The notes under the pieces were generated by a model. That model made no database searches, was not told the origin of the DNA, and was given only the letters and a program-made list of their open reading frames with translations. From positions 3,286,001-3,350,000 of the forward strand of contig NZ_CP027657.1 in the NCBI RefSeq assembly GCF_003008615.1: a DNA stretch of 64,000 bases. The letters are read 5' to 3'. Of this stretch, positions 57,208 through 64,000 are shown in pieces. The DNA comes from Pseudomonas mendocina (GTDB lineage: Bacteria > Pseudomonadota > Gammaproteobacteria > Pseudomonadales > Pseudomonadaceae). Position numbers and translations under genes: made by a program. Numbering within the stretch: the stretch's first letter is position 1; each line of letters opens with the position of its first letter.

Positions 57208-58827
57208 TTACAGCGTCCTGGCCATATCGCGCAGGACGAACTTCTGGATCTTGCCGGTGCTGGTCTTCGGCAATTGGGTGAAGACCACGGTCTTGGGCAC
57301 CTTGAAGCCGGCCAGGTGTTCGCGGCAGAAGGCCATGATCTCGCTGTCGCTGACCTGCTGGCCGGTCTTCAGGGTGATGAAGGCGCAGGGCGTCTCGCCC
57401 CATTTCTCGTCCGGGCGGGCGACCACGGCAGCCTCCAGCACCGCTGGGTGGCGATAGAGCACACCCTCGACCTCGATGGTGGAGATGTTCTCGCCGCCGG
57501 AGATGATTATGTCCTTGAGGCGGTCGCGGATTTCCACGTAGCCATCGGCGTGGCACACACCCAGGTCGCCGGTGTGGAACCAGCCGCCCTCGAAGGCCTC
57601 GGCGGTGGCGCTGGGGTTCTTCAGGTAGCCCTTCATCACGGTGTTGCCGCGCATGAATATCTCGCCGATGGTCTGGCCATCACGCGGCACCGGCTCCAGG
57701 GTTTTCGGGTCGGCGACCATCACCCCTTCCAGGGTCGGGTAACGCACGCCCTGGCGCGCCTTGATAGTGGCGCGCTCCTCCAGCGGCAGTTCGTCCCATT
57801 CGGCGTGCCAGGCGCACAGGGTCACTGGGCCATAGACCTCGGTGAGGCCGTAGACGTGGGTTACGGCGATGCCCATTTCTTCCACCGCGCCGATCACCTT
57901 GGCGGGCGGCGCGGCGCCGGCGACCATGGCCTTGACCGGATGATCGATGGCCGCCTTGGCTTCGGCCGGCATGTTCACCAGTGCGTTGAGCACGATGGGC
58001 GCGCCGCACAGGTGGGTGACCTGCTCGTCGCGGATCAGGGTTAGAATCTTCGCCGGGTCGACGCGGCGCAGGAACACGTGCACGCCAGCCAGGGCGGTGA
58101 TGGTCCAGGGGTAGCACCAGCCATTGCAGTGGAACATCGGCAATGTCCACAGGTAGACCGGATGGTTGCCCATGTTCCAGGTCATCTGGTTACCCATGGC
58201 GTTGAGGAAGGCGCCGCGGTGGTGATAGACCACGCCCTTGGGATTGCCGGTGGTGCCGGAGGTGTAGTTGAGGCTGATGGCCTGCCACTCGTCCGTCGGC
58301 CATTGCCAGGCGAATTCCGGGTCACCCTCGGCGAGGAAAGCCTCGTAGTCCAGGTCGCTGACCGCCTGGCCTTCGCCGTACTCGGGGTCATCGACGTCGA
58401 TCACCAGCGGCGGGTGGTCGAGCATACCGATGGCGGCGTGCACCACGTCATAGAACTCGCGGTCGGCGATCACCACCTTGGCCTCGCCATGCTGCAGCAT
58501 GAAGGCGATGGCCTCGGCGTCCAGGCGCACGTTGAGGGTGTTGAGCACTGCGCCGATCATCGGCACGCCGAAATGCGCTTCGAGCATCGCCGGAATGTTC
58601 GGCAGCATCACCGCCACCGTATCGCCCTGGCCGATGCCACGACCGGCCAGCGCCGAGGCCAGGCGCCGGCAGCGTGCGTAGGTCTCGGCCCAGTTGCGAC
58701 GAATCGAGCCATGCACCACCGCTGGGTAGTGCGGGTAGATGGCGGCGGTGCGTTCGATGAAGCTCAGCGGGCTGAGGGCGACATGGTTGACAGGGGCACG
58801 GCTGAGGCCCTGTTCGTAGATCGACAT
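57208..58827 (-). CDS. acyl-CoA synthetase (AMP-forming)
   Basis: The 539-residue ANL-superfamily ligase activates a carboxylic acid to its CoA thioester. It has the P-loop YTSGTTGNPKG, YGLTEVYGPVTLC, the hinge GWFHTGDLGVCHADGYVEIRDRLKDIIISGGENIS and the C-terminal lysine in STGKIQKFVLR. It resembles medium-chain (AlkK-like) Pseudomonas synthetases. It is upstream of DUF485-actP and divergent from the histidine kinase; a 23-base inverted repeat lies in between. Confidence 0.92.
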   Translation of the reverse strand: MSIYEQGLSRAPVNHVALSPLSFIERTAAIYPHYPAVVHGSIRRNWAETYARCRRLASALAGRGIGQGDTVAVMLPNIPAMLEAHFGVPMIGAVLNTLNVRLDAEAIAFMLQHGEAKVVIADREFYDVVHAAIGMLDHPPLVIDVDDPEYGEGQAVSDLDYEAFLAEGDPEFAWQWPTDEWQAISLNYTSGTTGNPKGVVYHHRGAFLNAMGNQMTWNMGNHPVYLWTLPMFHCNGWCYPWTITALAGVHVFLRRVDPAKILTLIRDEQVTHLCGAPIVLNALVNMPAEAKAAIDHPVKAMVAGAAPPAKVIGAVEEMGIAVTHVYGLTEVYGPVTLCAWHAEWDELPLEERATIKARQGVRYPTLEGVMVADPKTLEPVPRDGQTIGEIFMRGNTVMKGYLKNPSATAEAFEGGWFHTGDLGVCHADGYVEIRDRLKDIIISGGENISTIEVEGVLYRHPAVLEAAVVARPDEKWGETPCAFITLKTGQQVSDSEIMAFCREHLAGFKVPKTVVFTQLPKTSTGKIQKFVLRDMARTL

Positions 58828-58866
58828 GGCGATACACCTTTGGCTGATTGTTAGCTCTGGTTATTC

Positions 58867-58889
58867 CGGTAATTATGCAGGCATTACCG
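58867..58889. promoter_or_regulatory. inverted repeat in the synthetase/kinase divergent promoter
   Basis: CGGTAAT and ATTACCG are perfect arms separated by nine bases, in an AT-rich intergenic region of 140 bases. The FixJ-type regulator encoded at 60993 is a natural candidate to bind here. Confidence 0.5.
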
Positions 58890-58967
58890 AAGCTTGCTGG
58901 CGTTAATTTATAGGTTATTTCTGTTTTTTATGGAAGTTGTACCAAGGTTTTATAGAATAATTACTAT

Positions 58968-60890
58968 ATGAATGTCGACCCGCGTCTTTCCGCCGTTCCC
59001 CTGCAGTCGTGGCTGCGCATCCAGCGCGAGGCGCCGCCGCTGGCTGAGCGAGCCATCGCCCTGCGCCGTGCCTTGCTGGGTTGCCCACAGGTGCGCCAGG
59101 CCTGGTACCTGGCCTGGCAGCCGGCCAGCCGCACTTATGCCCAGGAAGACGACGGGCCACGCCTGCCGCCGGGCATGGGCGATCCGCTGGAGGCCAGCGA
59201 CGAAGCGCTGTTCTCGGCCCTCGGCGAGCAACCCGCACTGACCTTCGACGCCTTGCGGCAATTGCCCTGCTGGCTGGCCGGACGCCTGCGCCGCGCGGCG
59301 CTGCACCACGGCCAGGCGCTGGCCCTAGAGCTACAACCCGGCCAGCCCGGCGTACTGTTGCTGCAGGTCGACGAGGCGGCGGGGGTGGAGTGGTTGCCGT
59401 GGCTGCGCGAAATGCTCGCGCAGATGGTCGAGCTGGCGGCTGGTCTGGCACGCAGCGCACCGCTGCTTTCGGCCGACCCACAGCCGGCGCTGCTGCTCGA
59501 TGCCGAGGCGCGCCTGCTGGAAAGCAACGCGGCGCTGCAGACACTACTCGGCGAGCGCTCGCTGGCGCAGGTCGGCGAACTGCTGCCGGTCAACCATCTG
59601 CCGCTGGTGCGCGCCTGCCTGGAGCAGCGCCGCGCCATCGAGGCAGTAGAGGCGCAGGACGGCGAGCGCATCCTGATCTGGTGCTTCATCCCGGATCAGG
59701 TGGAGCAACGCGTGCTGGCGCGTTGTCGCGAAGCCACCCGCGAAGTGCGCGAGAGCCGCAAGGCGGCGCGGGCACAGCGCCTGTACCGGCTGATCACCGA
59801 GAACACCACTGACCTGATTTCCCGGCACACCCCCGACGGTGTGTTCCTCGACGCCACGCCTGCCAGCTGGACGCTGCTCGGTTACTGGCCGGAAGAACTG
59901 CGCGGTGTGGCGGTCGACAGCCTGCTGCACCCGCAGGAGCTCAATCAGCAGGCCAAGCAGGCGCGTGAAGCGCTGGAGGAAGACGGCTACCACACCATGA
60001 CCTACCGCATCCGTCATCGCGACGGGCGCTACCTGTGGTTCGAGACGGCCAGTCGCGCCATCCGTGAAACCTACACCGGTGCCGTGGTCGAGGTGGTCAG
60101 CGTGTCGCGAGACATCACCGCGCGCATCCAGGCCGAAGAGAACAAGCGGCGCCTGGAAGACGAGCTGGCGCACACCACGCGCCTGATTACCCTGGGCGAA
60201 TTGGCCTCGGGTATTGCCCACGAAATCAACCAGCCGCTGGCGGCGGTGGTCAACTACGCCAGCGCCAGCCAGCGCTACCTGCTGGGTGTGGGCGGCGATC
60301 CGGCCGGTGTGGACAAGGTGGGCCAGGGCCTGGCGCGTATCACCGAGCACGCCAACCACGCCTCGGCCGTGATCAAGCGCCTGCGTGCCTTCCTGCGCAA
60401 GGGCCAGCGGCGCATGCAGGCACTCAACCTGGCCGAGGTGGCCCGCGAGGCGGTGCGCCTGTGCAACTGGGAGGCGGGTACGGCGCAGGTGGCGGTGAGC
60501 GACGGCTTGCCGGACAATCTGCCGTCAGTGTTCGCCGACCGCGTATTGCTCGAACAGGTGCTGCTCAACCTGCTGCGCAACGCCATCGAGGCCAACCGCG
60601 ACCTGCACCCGGGCGTGCCCTCGCAGGTGCGCCTGGAGGCCGGTGAGCGCGACGGCAGCCTGGCGATCCGGGTGATCGATCAGGGGCCGGGCGTCAGCGA
60701 GGAACAACTGGGCAAGCTGTTCACGCCCTTTTACACCAGCAAGGCTGATGGCCTTGGGCTTGGCCTGTCCATGAGTCGCAGCATCGTCGAGGGCTTTGGT
60801 GGCGCGCTGGAAGCCTTCCCTGCCGAGGGTGGCGGACTGTGTCTGGAGTGCCGTTTGCCACTGGGTAGAGGGGAGGAAAGCGAGAGGTAA
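58968..60890 (+). CDS. cytosolic PAS-domain sensor histidine kinase
   Basis: The 640-residue kinase has no transmembrane helix. The N-terminal ~160 residues are of unknown, perhaps GAF-like, fold; a degenerate PAS-like region spans 165-250 and a clear PAS/PAC 270-390 (LYRLITENTTDLISRHTPDGVFLDATPASWTLLGY; RDGRYLWFETASRAI). HisKA has H418 in LASGIAHEINQPLAAVVNYAS, of the FixL/DctB group, and the HATPase has LLNLLRNAIEAN and DQGPGVSEEQLGKLF. The ATG at 58968 has no obvious ribosome binding site in an AT-rich leader. It pairs with the next gene and probably senses a metabolite of fatty acid/acetate use. Confidence 0.9.
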   Translation: MNVDPRLSAVPLQSWLRIQREAPPLAERAIALRRALLGCPQVRQAWYLAWQPASRTYAQEDDGPRLPPGMGDPLEASDEALFSALGEQPALTFDALRQLPCWLAGRLRRAALHHGQALALELQPGQPGVLLLQVDEAAGVEWLPWLREMLAQMVELAAGLARSAPLLSADPQPALLLDAEARLLESNAALQTLLGERSLAQVGELLPVNHLPLVRACLEQRRAIEAVEAQDGERILIWCFIPDQVEQRVLARCREATREVRESRKAARAQRLYRLITENTTDLISRHTPDGVFLDATPASWTLLGYWPEELRGVAVDSLLHPQELNQQAKQAREALEEDGYHTMTYRIRHRDGRYLWFETASRAIRETYTGAVVEVVSVSRDITARIQAEENKRRLEDELAHTTRLITLGELASGIAHEINQPLAAVVNYASASQRYLLGVGGDPAGVDKVGQGLARITEHANHASAVIKRLRAFLRKGQRRMQALNLAEVAREAVRLCNWEAGTAQVAVSDGLPDNLPSVFADRVLLEQVLLNLLRNAIEANRDLHPGVPSQVRLEAGERDGSLAIRVIDQGPGVSEEQLGKLFTPFYTSKADGLGLGLSMSRSIVEGFGGALEAFPAEGGGLCLECRLPLGRGEESER

Positions 60891-60913
60891 TCCGAGGTAA
60901 GGCGTACTCAGGT

Positions 60914-60937
60914 GTAGGGCGTTCCGGTTCGCCCTAC
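60914..60937. repeat. GTAGGGCG short inverted repeat
   Basis: GTAGGGCG and CGCCCTAC, perfect eight-base arms around TTCCGGTT, lie between the kinase and regulator genes. Confidence 0.65.
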
Positions 60938-60968
60938 AGCTACCGACTACGCAAACGTAGTCATTGAT

Positions 60969-60976
60969 AACAACAA
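60969..60976 (+). promoter_or_regulatory. Crc/Hfq-like CA motif, response regulator leader
   Basis: AACAACAA immediately before AGAGGAG, 17-24 bases from the start. It suggests that the regulator itself is translationally repressed on preferred carbon sources. Confidence 0.6.
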
Positions 60977-60992
60977 GAGGAGCTGCACACAG

Positions 60993-61625
60993 ATGCAACA
61001 ACGGGTTTATGTGGTCGATGACGACCAGGGCATGCTCGACTCGACGCTCTGGCTGCTGGAGTCGGTGGGGCTGACTGGCGTGCCGTTCACCAGCGGTCGT
61101 GCCTTTCTCGAGGCGTGCGATCCGACTGCCAATGCCTGCGTGCTGCTCGATGTGCGTATGCCAGGCATGGGCGGGCTGAACGTGCAGGAAGAAATGCGCG
61201 CGCGTGGTATCGATCTGCCGGTGATCTTCGTCAGCGGTCATGCCGATGTACCCATCGTGGTACGCGCGTTCAAGGCCGGTGCGGTGGACTTCATCGAGAA
61301 GCCCTACAACGAGCAGTTGCTGCTCGACAGCGTGCAGCAGGCGCTGGATCGCCGCCCGGCACGTCCTCGGCATGATCCGCGCCTGGCCGAGGTGCAGGCA
61401 CGGCTCGATCAGCTTACCCCGCGTGAGCGCGATGTACTGCTGCCGCTGGTGCGTGGTTACACCAACCGCGAGGTGGCCGAGCAACTCGATATCAGCGTGA
61501 AGACCGTCGACCTGTATCGCTCGCGGGTGATGAAGCGCATGCAGGCGGACACCCTACCGGAGCTGGTGGGTATGGCCATCGCCGCCGGGCTGGTGGATCC
61601 GCTGGCGATCCGTTCAGAGGTGTGA
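60993..61625 (+). CDS. FixJ-type response regulator
   Basis: The 210-residue regulator has a receiver domain with D53 in CVLLDVRMPGMGG, the switch lysine in DFIEKPYNEQ, and a LuxR-type helix-turn-helix (about 142-200; LTPRERDVLLPLVRGYTNREVAEQLDISVKTVDLYRSRVMKRM). It follows the kinase by 102 bases on the same strand. Together they are a two-component pair likely to control the divergent acyl-CoA synthetase/actP genes. Confidence 0.93.
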   Translation: MQQRVYVVDDDQGMLDSTLWLLESVGLTGVPFTSGRAFLEACDPTANACVLLDVRMPGMGGLNVQEEMRARGIDLPVIFVSGHADVPIVVRAFKAGAVDFIEKPYNEQLLLDSVQQALDRRPARPRHDPRLAEVQARLDQLTPRERDVLLPLVRGYTNREVAEQLDISVKTVDLYRSRVMKRMQADTLPELVGMAIAAGLVDPLAIRSEV

Positions 61626-61626
61626 A

Positions 61627-61647
61627 GTAGGGTGCGCCGTGCGCACC
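61627..61647. repeat. GTAGGGTGCGCC-type short repeat
   Basis: A copy of the repeat at 1490 and 44186, one base after the response-regulator stop codon and before the convergent methyltransferase gene. Confidence 0.65.
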
Positions 61648-61678
61648 TAGGCTTGCAGCGCAACCAAGTGCTTGAACC

Positions 61679-62290
61679 TCAGTCAGCCCAGCCGCGATAA
61701 ACGTGGGTCATCGGTCGTGGTCCCTTGAGGTAGCCGGTTTCCAACTGGCGGACATGAAAGCCGCCGGCAGCGATCAGCGCCGGTATGTCGCGATCCAGGT
61801 GGCAGCCGCCGGCCAAGGGCTTCCATAGCGGTGTCAGGCGCTTTTGCCAACGCACCACCGGCAGATCCGGCGCCAGACCATGCTCGCAGAACAGCAGGCG
61901 CCCGCCGGGCTTGAGCACGCGGCGCATCTCGCGCAGGGCGGCGACCGCGTCGGGGATGGTGCACAGGGTGAAGGTGCAGACGATATCGTCGAAGCTGGCG
62001 TTCGCCGCCTGAATCTGTCCGAGCTCCAGGGCGATCATCTCCACCGGCACCTGGCAGCGCGCGGCGCGCTCACGGGCCAGGCGTTGCATGGCGGCGGACG
62101 GGTCGACCCCGACCACGACCTCTACCCGTTGCGGGTCGTAGAAGCCCAGGTTCAGGCCGCTACCAATGCCGATCTCCAGCACGCGACCTTGCGCCTGCGG
62201 TACGAGTTGTGAGCGCGCTTTCATCACCGCGCCCATGCCGCAGGCGACGTCGATCAGATGCGGCAGCACGTAGCGCTCGTAGAGGTTCAT
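61679..62290 (-). CDS. class I SAM-dependent methyltransferase
   Basis: The 203-residue enzyme has motif I GRVLEIGIGSGLNLGFYD, the acidic loop VVGVDPSAAM and motif IV ...FDDIVCTFTLCTIPD followed by LREMRRVLKPGGRLLFCEHG. The start at 62290 (MNLYERYVLPHLIDVACG) overlaps the upstream stop as ATGA. Members resemble phospholipid or small-molecule methyltransferases; substrate unknown. It is the last of three coupled minus-strand genes. Confidence 0.9.
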   Translation of the reverse strand: MNLYERYVLPHLIDVACGMGAVMKARSQLVPQAQGRVLEIGIGSGLNLGFYDPQRVEVVVGVDPSAAMQRLARERAARCQVPVEMIALELGQIQAANASFDDIVCTFTLCTIPDAVAALREMRRVLKPGGRLLFCEHGLAPDLPVVRWQKRLTPLWKPLAGGCHLDRDIPALIAAGGFHVRQLETGYLKGPRPMTHVYRGWAD

Positions 62291-62625
62291 GGCACTTCGT
62301 CGTCGTCCTCGTCGTCCTCGTCGTCCTCGTCGTCGAGGTTGTCGCCGCGGAAGGCGGCAAAGCATTTCAGTACGTGCGGGCCGTTGGCATCGGCGAGCGT
62401 CCAGCTGTCGTTTGGCGCATCGTGCGCGGAGGCACGCACCGAGGCCAGGCTGAACTGCCAGCGCCGTGCGGTGCGCCCGTCCATGCACTCGATCCACAGT
62501 AGTGGCTGCGTGGCGTCGGCGTCTGGCTTTTGCAGCAGGGCGTCATCCAGCTCGAACTGCCAGGCATGCAGGCCATCGATTTCCAGCATATCGGCGCCCT
62601 GCAGCGCCTCGATCAGGGTGGTCAT
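62287..62625 (-). CDS. DUF5629-like small protein with acidic repeat tail
   Basis: The 112-residue protein (MTTLIEALQGADMLEIDGLHAWQFELDDALL...) resembles a Pseudomonas-specific family that I take to be DUF5629. The C-terminus is DDEDDEDDEDDDE, encoded by about four tandem copies of a 9-base unit (62298-62336). It starts four bases after the upstream gene's stop and overlaps the methyltransferase gene. Function unknown. Confidence 0.75.
   Translation of the reverse strand: MTTLIEALQGADMLEIDGLHAWQFELDDALLQKPDADATQPLLWIECMDGRTARRWQFSLASVRASAHDAPNDSWTLADANGPHVLKCFAAFRGDNLDDEDDEDDEDDDEVP
62298..62336. repeat. 9-base tandem repeat in coding sequence
   Basis: CGTCGTCCT is repeated about four times. 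It encodes the acidic tail; a 9-base unit change adds or removes three residues without a frameshift. Confidence 0.7.
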
Positions 62626-62629
62626 GAGG

Positions 62630-63271
62630 TCAGCGTCCCAGACGGCGAAGGTCGGAGGATTCGATCACGCGGATGCCGTCCTGCTCTTCCAGTGCCAGGC
62701 GCCAGAGCGCGCGCGCCAGGGCGCAGGCATCGATGCCCCGGTACTTGCCCGGCAGCCAGCGTAGCAGCGGTGCCGCGAGGCGTTCGCCGAGGCGGAAGTC
62801 ATGTCGGGTGCCGAGCAGCAGGGAAGGACGGGCGATGGTCAGTTGCGGCCAGCCCATGGCTTTCAGCGCTTCTTCGGTTTCCCCCTTGACGCGGTTGTAG
62901 AACACCGAGGATTGCGGGTTGGCGCCGAGCGCGCTGATCACCACCAGGTGGCGTGCGCCCAGTTCACGGGCGCGGCGGGCGAAGGCCAGCACCAGGTCGT
63001 GATCGACGGCGCGGAAGGCTTCCTGTGAACCGGCCTGCTTGATGGTGGTGCCGAGGCAGCAGAAGGCGGTATCCACCTCGCCCGACAGTGTCGGCAACAG
63101 GGTGGCCAGGTCGCCCACCGGGTTTTCCAGATGTGGGTGAGCCGCCAGCGGACGACGTGTCGGTGCCAGCACGCGACTCACCGTCGGCTCGCTGAGCAGG
63201 CGGTCGAGCAGGTGTTCGCCGGTAAGACCGGTGGCGCCGGCGATGAGGATGTGCTGCGGGGTCAGGTGCAT
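62630..63271 (-). CDS. NAD(P)-binding oxidoreductase, atypical SDR
   Basis: The 213-residue protein has the atypical short-chain dehydrogenase fold: [19 protein letters not shown] at the N-terminus, [44 protein letters not shown] (YxxxK) and ARPSLLLG. It resembles HTATIP2/YwnB-like reductases. It leads the three-gene run with the DUF5629-like and methyltransferase genes. Substrate unknown. Confidence 0.88.
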   Translation of the reverse strand: MHLTPQHILIAGATGLTGEHLLDRLLSEPTVSRVLAPTRRPLAAHPHLENPVGDLATLLPTLSGEVDTAFCCLGTTIKQAGSQEAFRAVDHDLVLAFARRARELGARHLVVISALGANPQSSVFYNRVKGETEEALKAMGWPQLTIARPSLLLGTRHDFRLGERLAAPLLRWLPGKYRGIDACALARALWRLALEEQDGIRVIESSDLRRLGR

Positions 63272-63311
63272 TCGATTGTCTCTTGTCCGTTACAACTGAG
63301 CTTAGCAGTCG

Positions 63312-64000
63312 CTATTCGTTTGCGGTGGGGCTGGCTGCGGCACTGAGTGCGCGTTCGGCCTGACTCTGGCGCAGGCTGCGCCAGTGCTGGAGCACCCCAC
63401 GGGGGGCCCAGATCTGCGGCTCGGAGGGTTCGAAACCGTCGCTCTGCTCACGTTCTGCGACCCGTTCCTTGGCCAGTTCGAAGGCGCGCTCGAGGTTGTC
63501 GGTCTCGGCCAGTGCTTCGGCGAACAGGGCTCGGCCGAAATAGGTGAAGTCGTTTTCTTCGCTGCAGCCGAAGGATACCCGGTCAGCCCGCGCGGCAGTC
63601 ATCACCAGGGTTTTCTCGTCTTTCAGTGGCGGGATGAAGCCGCCGGAATAGCAGGCCGAGATCACCACCACCTTGTTGCGATCCTTCAGTGGGGTGAGTA
63701 GCGCGGCCAGCTCGCTGGCGGGCAGATCGGCCAGTTGCAGGCGTGGCTGGTCGAGATTGAGTTCATGCTGGCGCGAACCATGGCTGGTCAGGTAGATGAA
63801 TACCAGGTCTTCCTCGCCGGTGCGCTCGGCCAGCGCCTGGACGATACGGGTGAGATTCTCGCGGGTAGCCAGTGGGCGGTCGGCCATATGGTCGCGGTGG
63901 TTGACCAGGGTGACGCTGGCATAGGCGCCGAAGCGTTCGCGCATCAACTGGCTGACATAATCGGCTTCGCGCATGAACACGCTCTGCTTGCCGTCGCCGG
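63312..64000 (-). CDS. C13-family (legumain/caspase-like) peptidase, 5' part missing
   Basis: The visible 229 residues continue in frame beyond the window edge (GDGKQSVFMREADYVSQLM at the cut). The clan CD dyad is present: histidine in FIYLTSHGSRQHE and cysteine in VVVISACYSGGFIPPL. A downstream TAARADRVSFGCSEENDFTYFGRALFAEAL block completes the fold, and a charged tail (LRQSQAERAL) ends it. Bacterial C13 peptidases are often exported or membrane-anchored; the missing N-terminus would show this. Substrate unknown. Confidence 0.88.
   Translation of the reverse strand, partial: GDGKQSVFMREADYVSQLMRERFGAYASVTLVNHRDHMADRPLATRENLTRIVQALAERTGEEDLVFIYLTSHGSRQHELNLDQPRLQLADLPASELAALLTPLKDRNKVVVISACYSGGFIPPLKDEKTLVMTAARADRVSFGCSEENDFTYFGRALFAEALAETDNLERAFELAKERVAEREQSDGFEPSEPQIWAPRGVLQHWRSLRQSQAERALSAAASPTANE

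Overview
The window is chromosomal DNA of a GC-rich Pseudomonas, most likely of the P. mendocina/oleovorans/aeruginosa side of the genus. The evidence is the complete wspABCDEFR set, ladS beside thiD/thiE/hemL, the block ladS-thiD-thiE-hemL-miaB-ybeZ-ybeY-corC-lnt-leuS-lptE-holA in the P. aeruginosa order, REP hairpins of the GTAGGAGCGGCTTCAGCC type, and Crc/Hfq-like CA motifs in catabolic leaders. No tRNA, rRNA, CRISPR array or prophage was seen.

Region 1 (1-17.6 kb) is an accessory hydroaromatic/cyclitol catabolic island. On the left are an IclR regulator, a Gfo/Idh dehydrogenase, a xylose-isomerase-like TIM-barrel enzyme and an EamA exporter/importer. Then come a ShiA-like MFS transporter, divergent quiC (3-dehydroshikimate dehydratase) and a TetR regulator. 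At the right end are a QSDH/RifI-type quinate/shikimate dehydrogenase and catabolic type II dehydroquinase (aroQ). Together these give uptake of quinate/shikimate and conversion to protocatechuate. Inserted between TetR and the dehydrogenase/dehydroquinase pair is a five-gene block: a second, divergent shikimate-dehydrogenase-like protein, two paralogous ketosteroid-dehydrogenase-like flavoproteins flanking a NIPSNAP protein, and an orphan Bug/TctC binding protein, with a divergent PcaR/PobR-type IclR regulator. I propose that this block desaturates oxo-cyclohexane(ene) carboxylates toward aromatic acids and feeds the same lower pathway; it is the best candidate for an undescribed system. Three copies of a 20-bp operator (16 invariant columns) and three PcaR-box-like sites tie the island together.

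Region 2 (17.8-26.2 kb) is the wsp surface-sensing chemosensory operon, ending in the diguanylate cyclase WspR; its key residues fall at the same numbers as in P. aeruginosa (D70, I-site R242/D245, GGEEF 251-255).

Region 3 (26.3-50.3 kb) is conserved housekeeping: ppa, mtfA, mpl, ubiX, holA, lptE, leuS, lnt, corC, ybeY, ybeZ, miaB, hemL, thiE, thiD and the Gac/Rsm-controlling hybrid kinase ladS. Small MITE-like elements sit at 2697-2835, 29895-30034 and 36235-36465, each flush with gene ends.

Region 4 (50.4-64 kb) is a fatty acid/acetate module: metallo-beta-lactamase-fold hydrolase, thiolase, acyl-CoA dehydrogenase, DUF485/ActP acetate permease and acyl-CoA synthetase on the minus strand, with a divergent cytosolic PAS histidine kinase and FixJ-type regulator. 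It ends with a methyltransferase, a DUF5629-like acidic-tailed protein, an NAD(P)-binding protein and a truncated C13 (legumain/caspase-like) peptidase.
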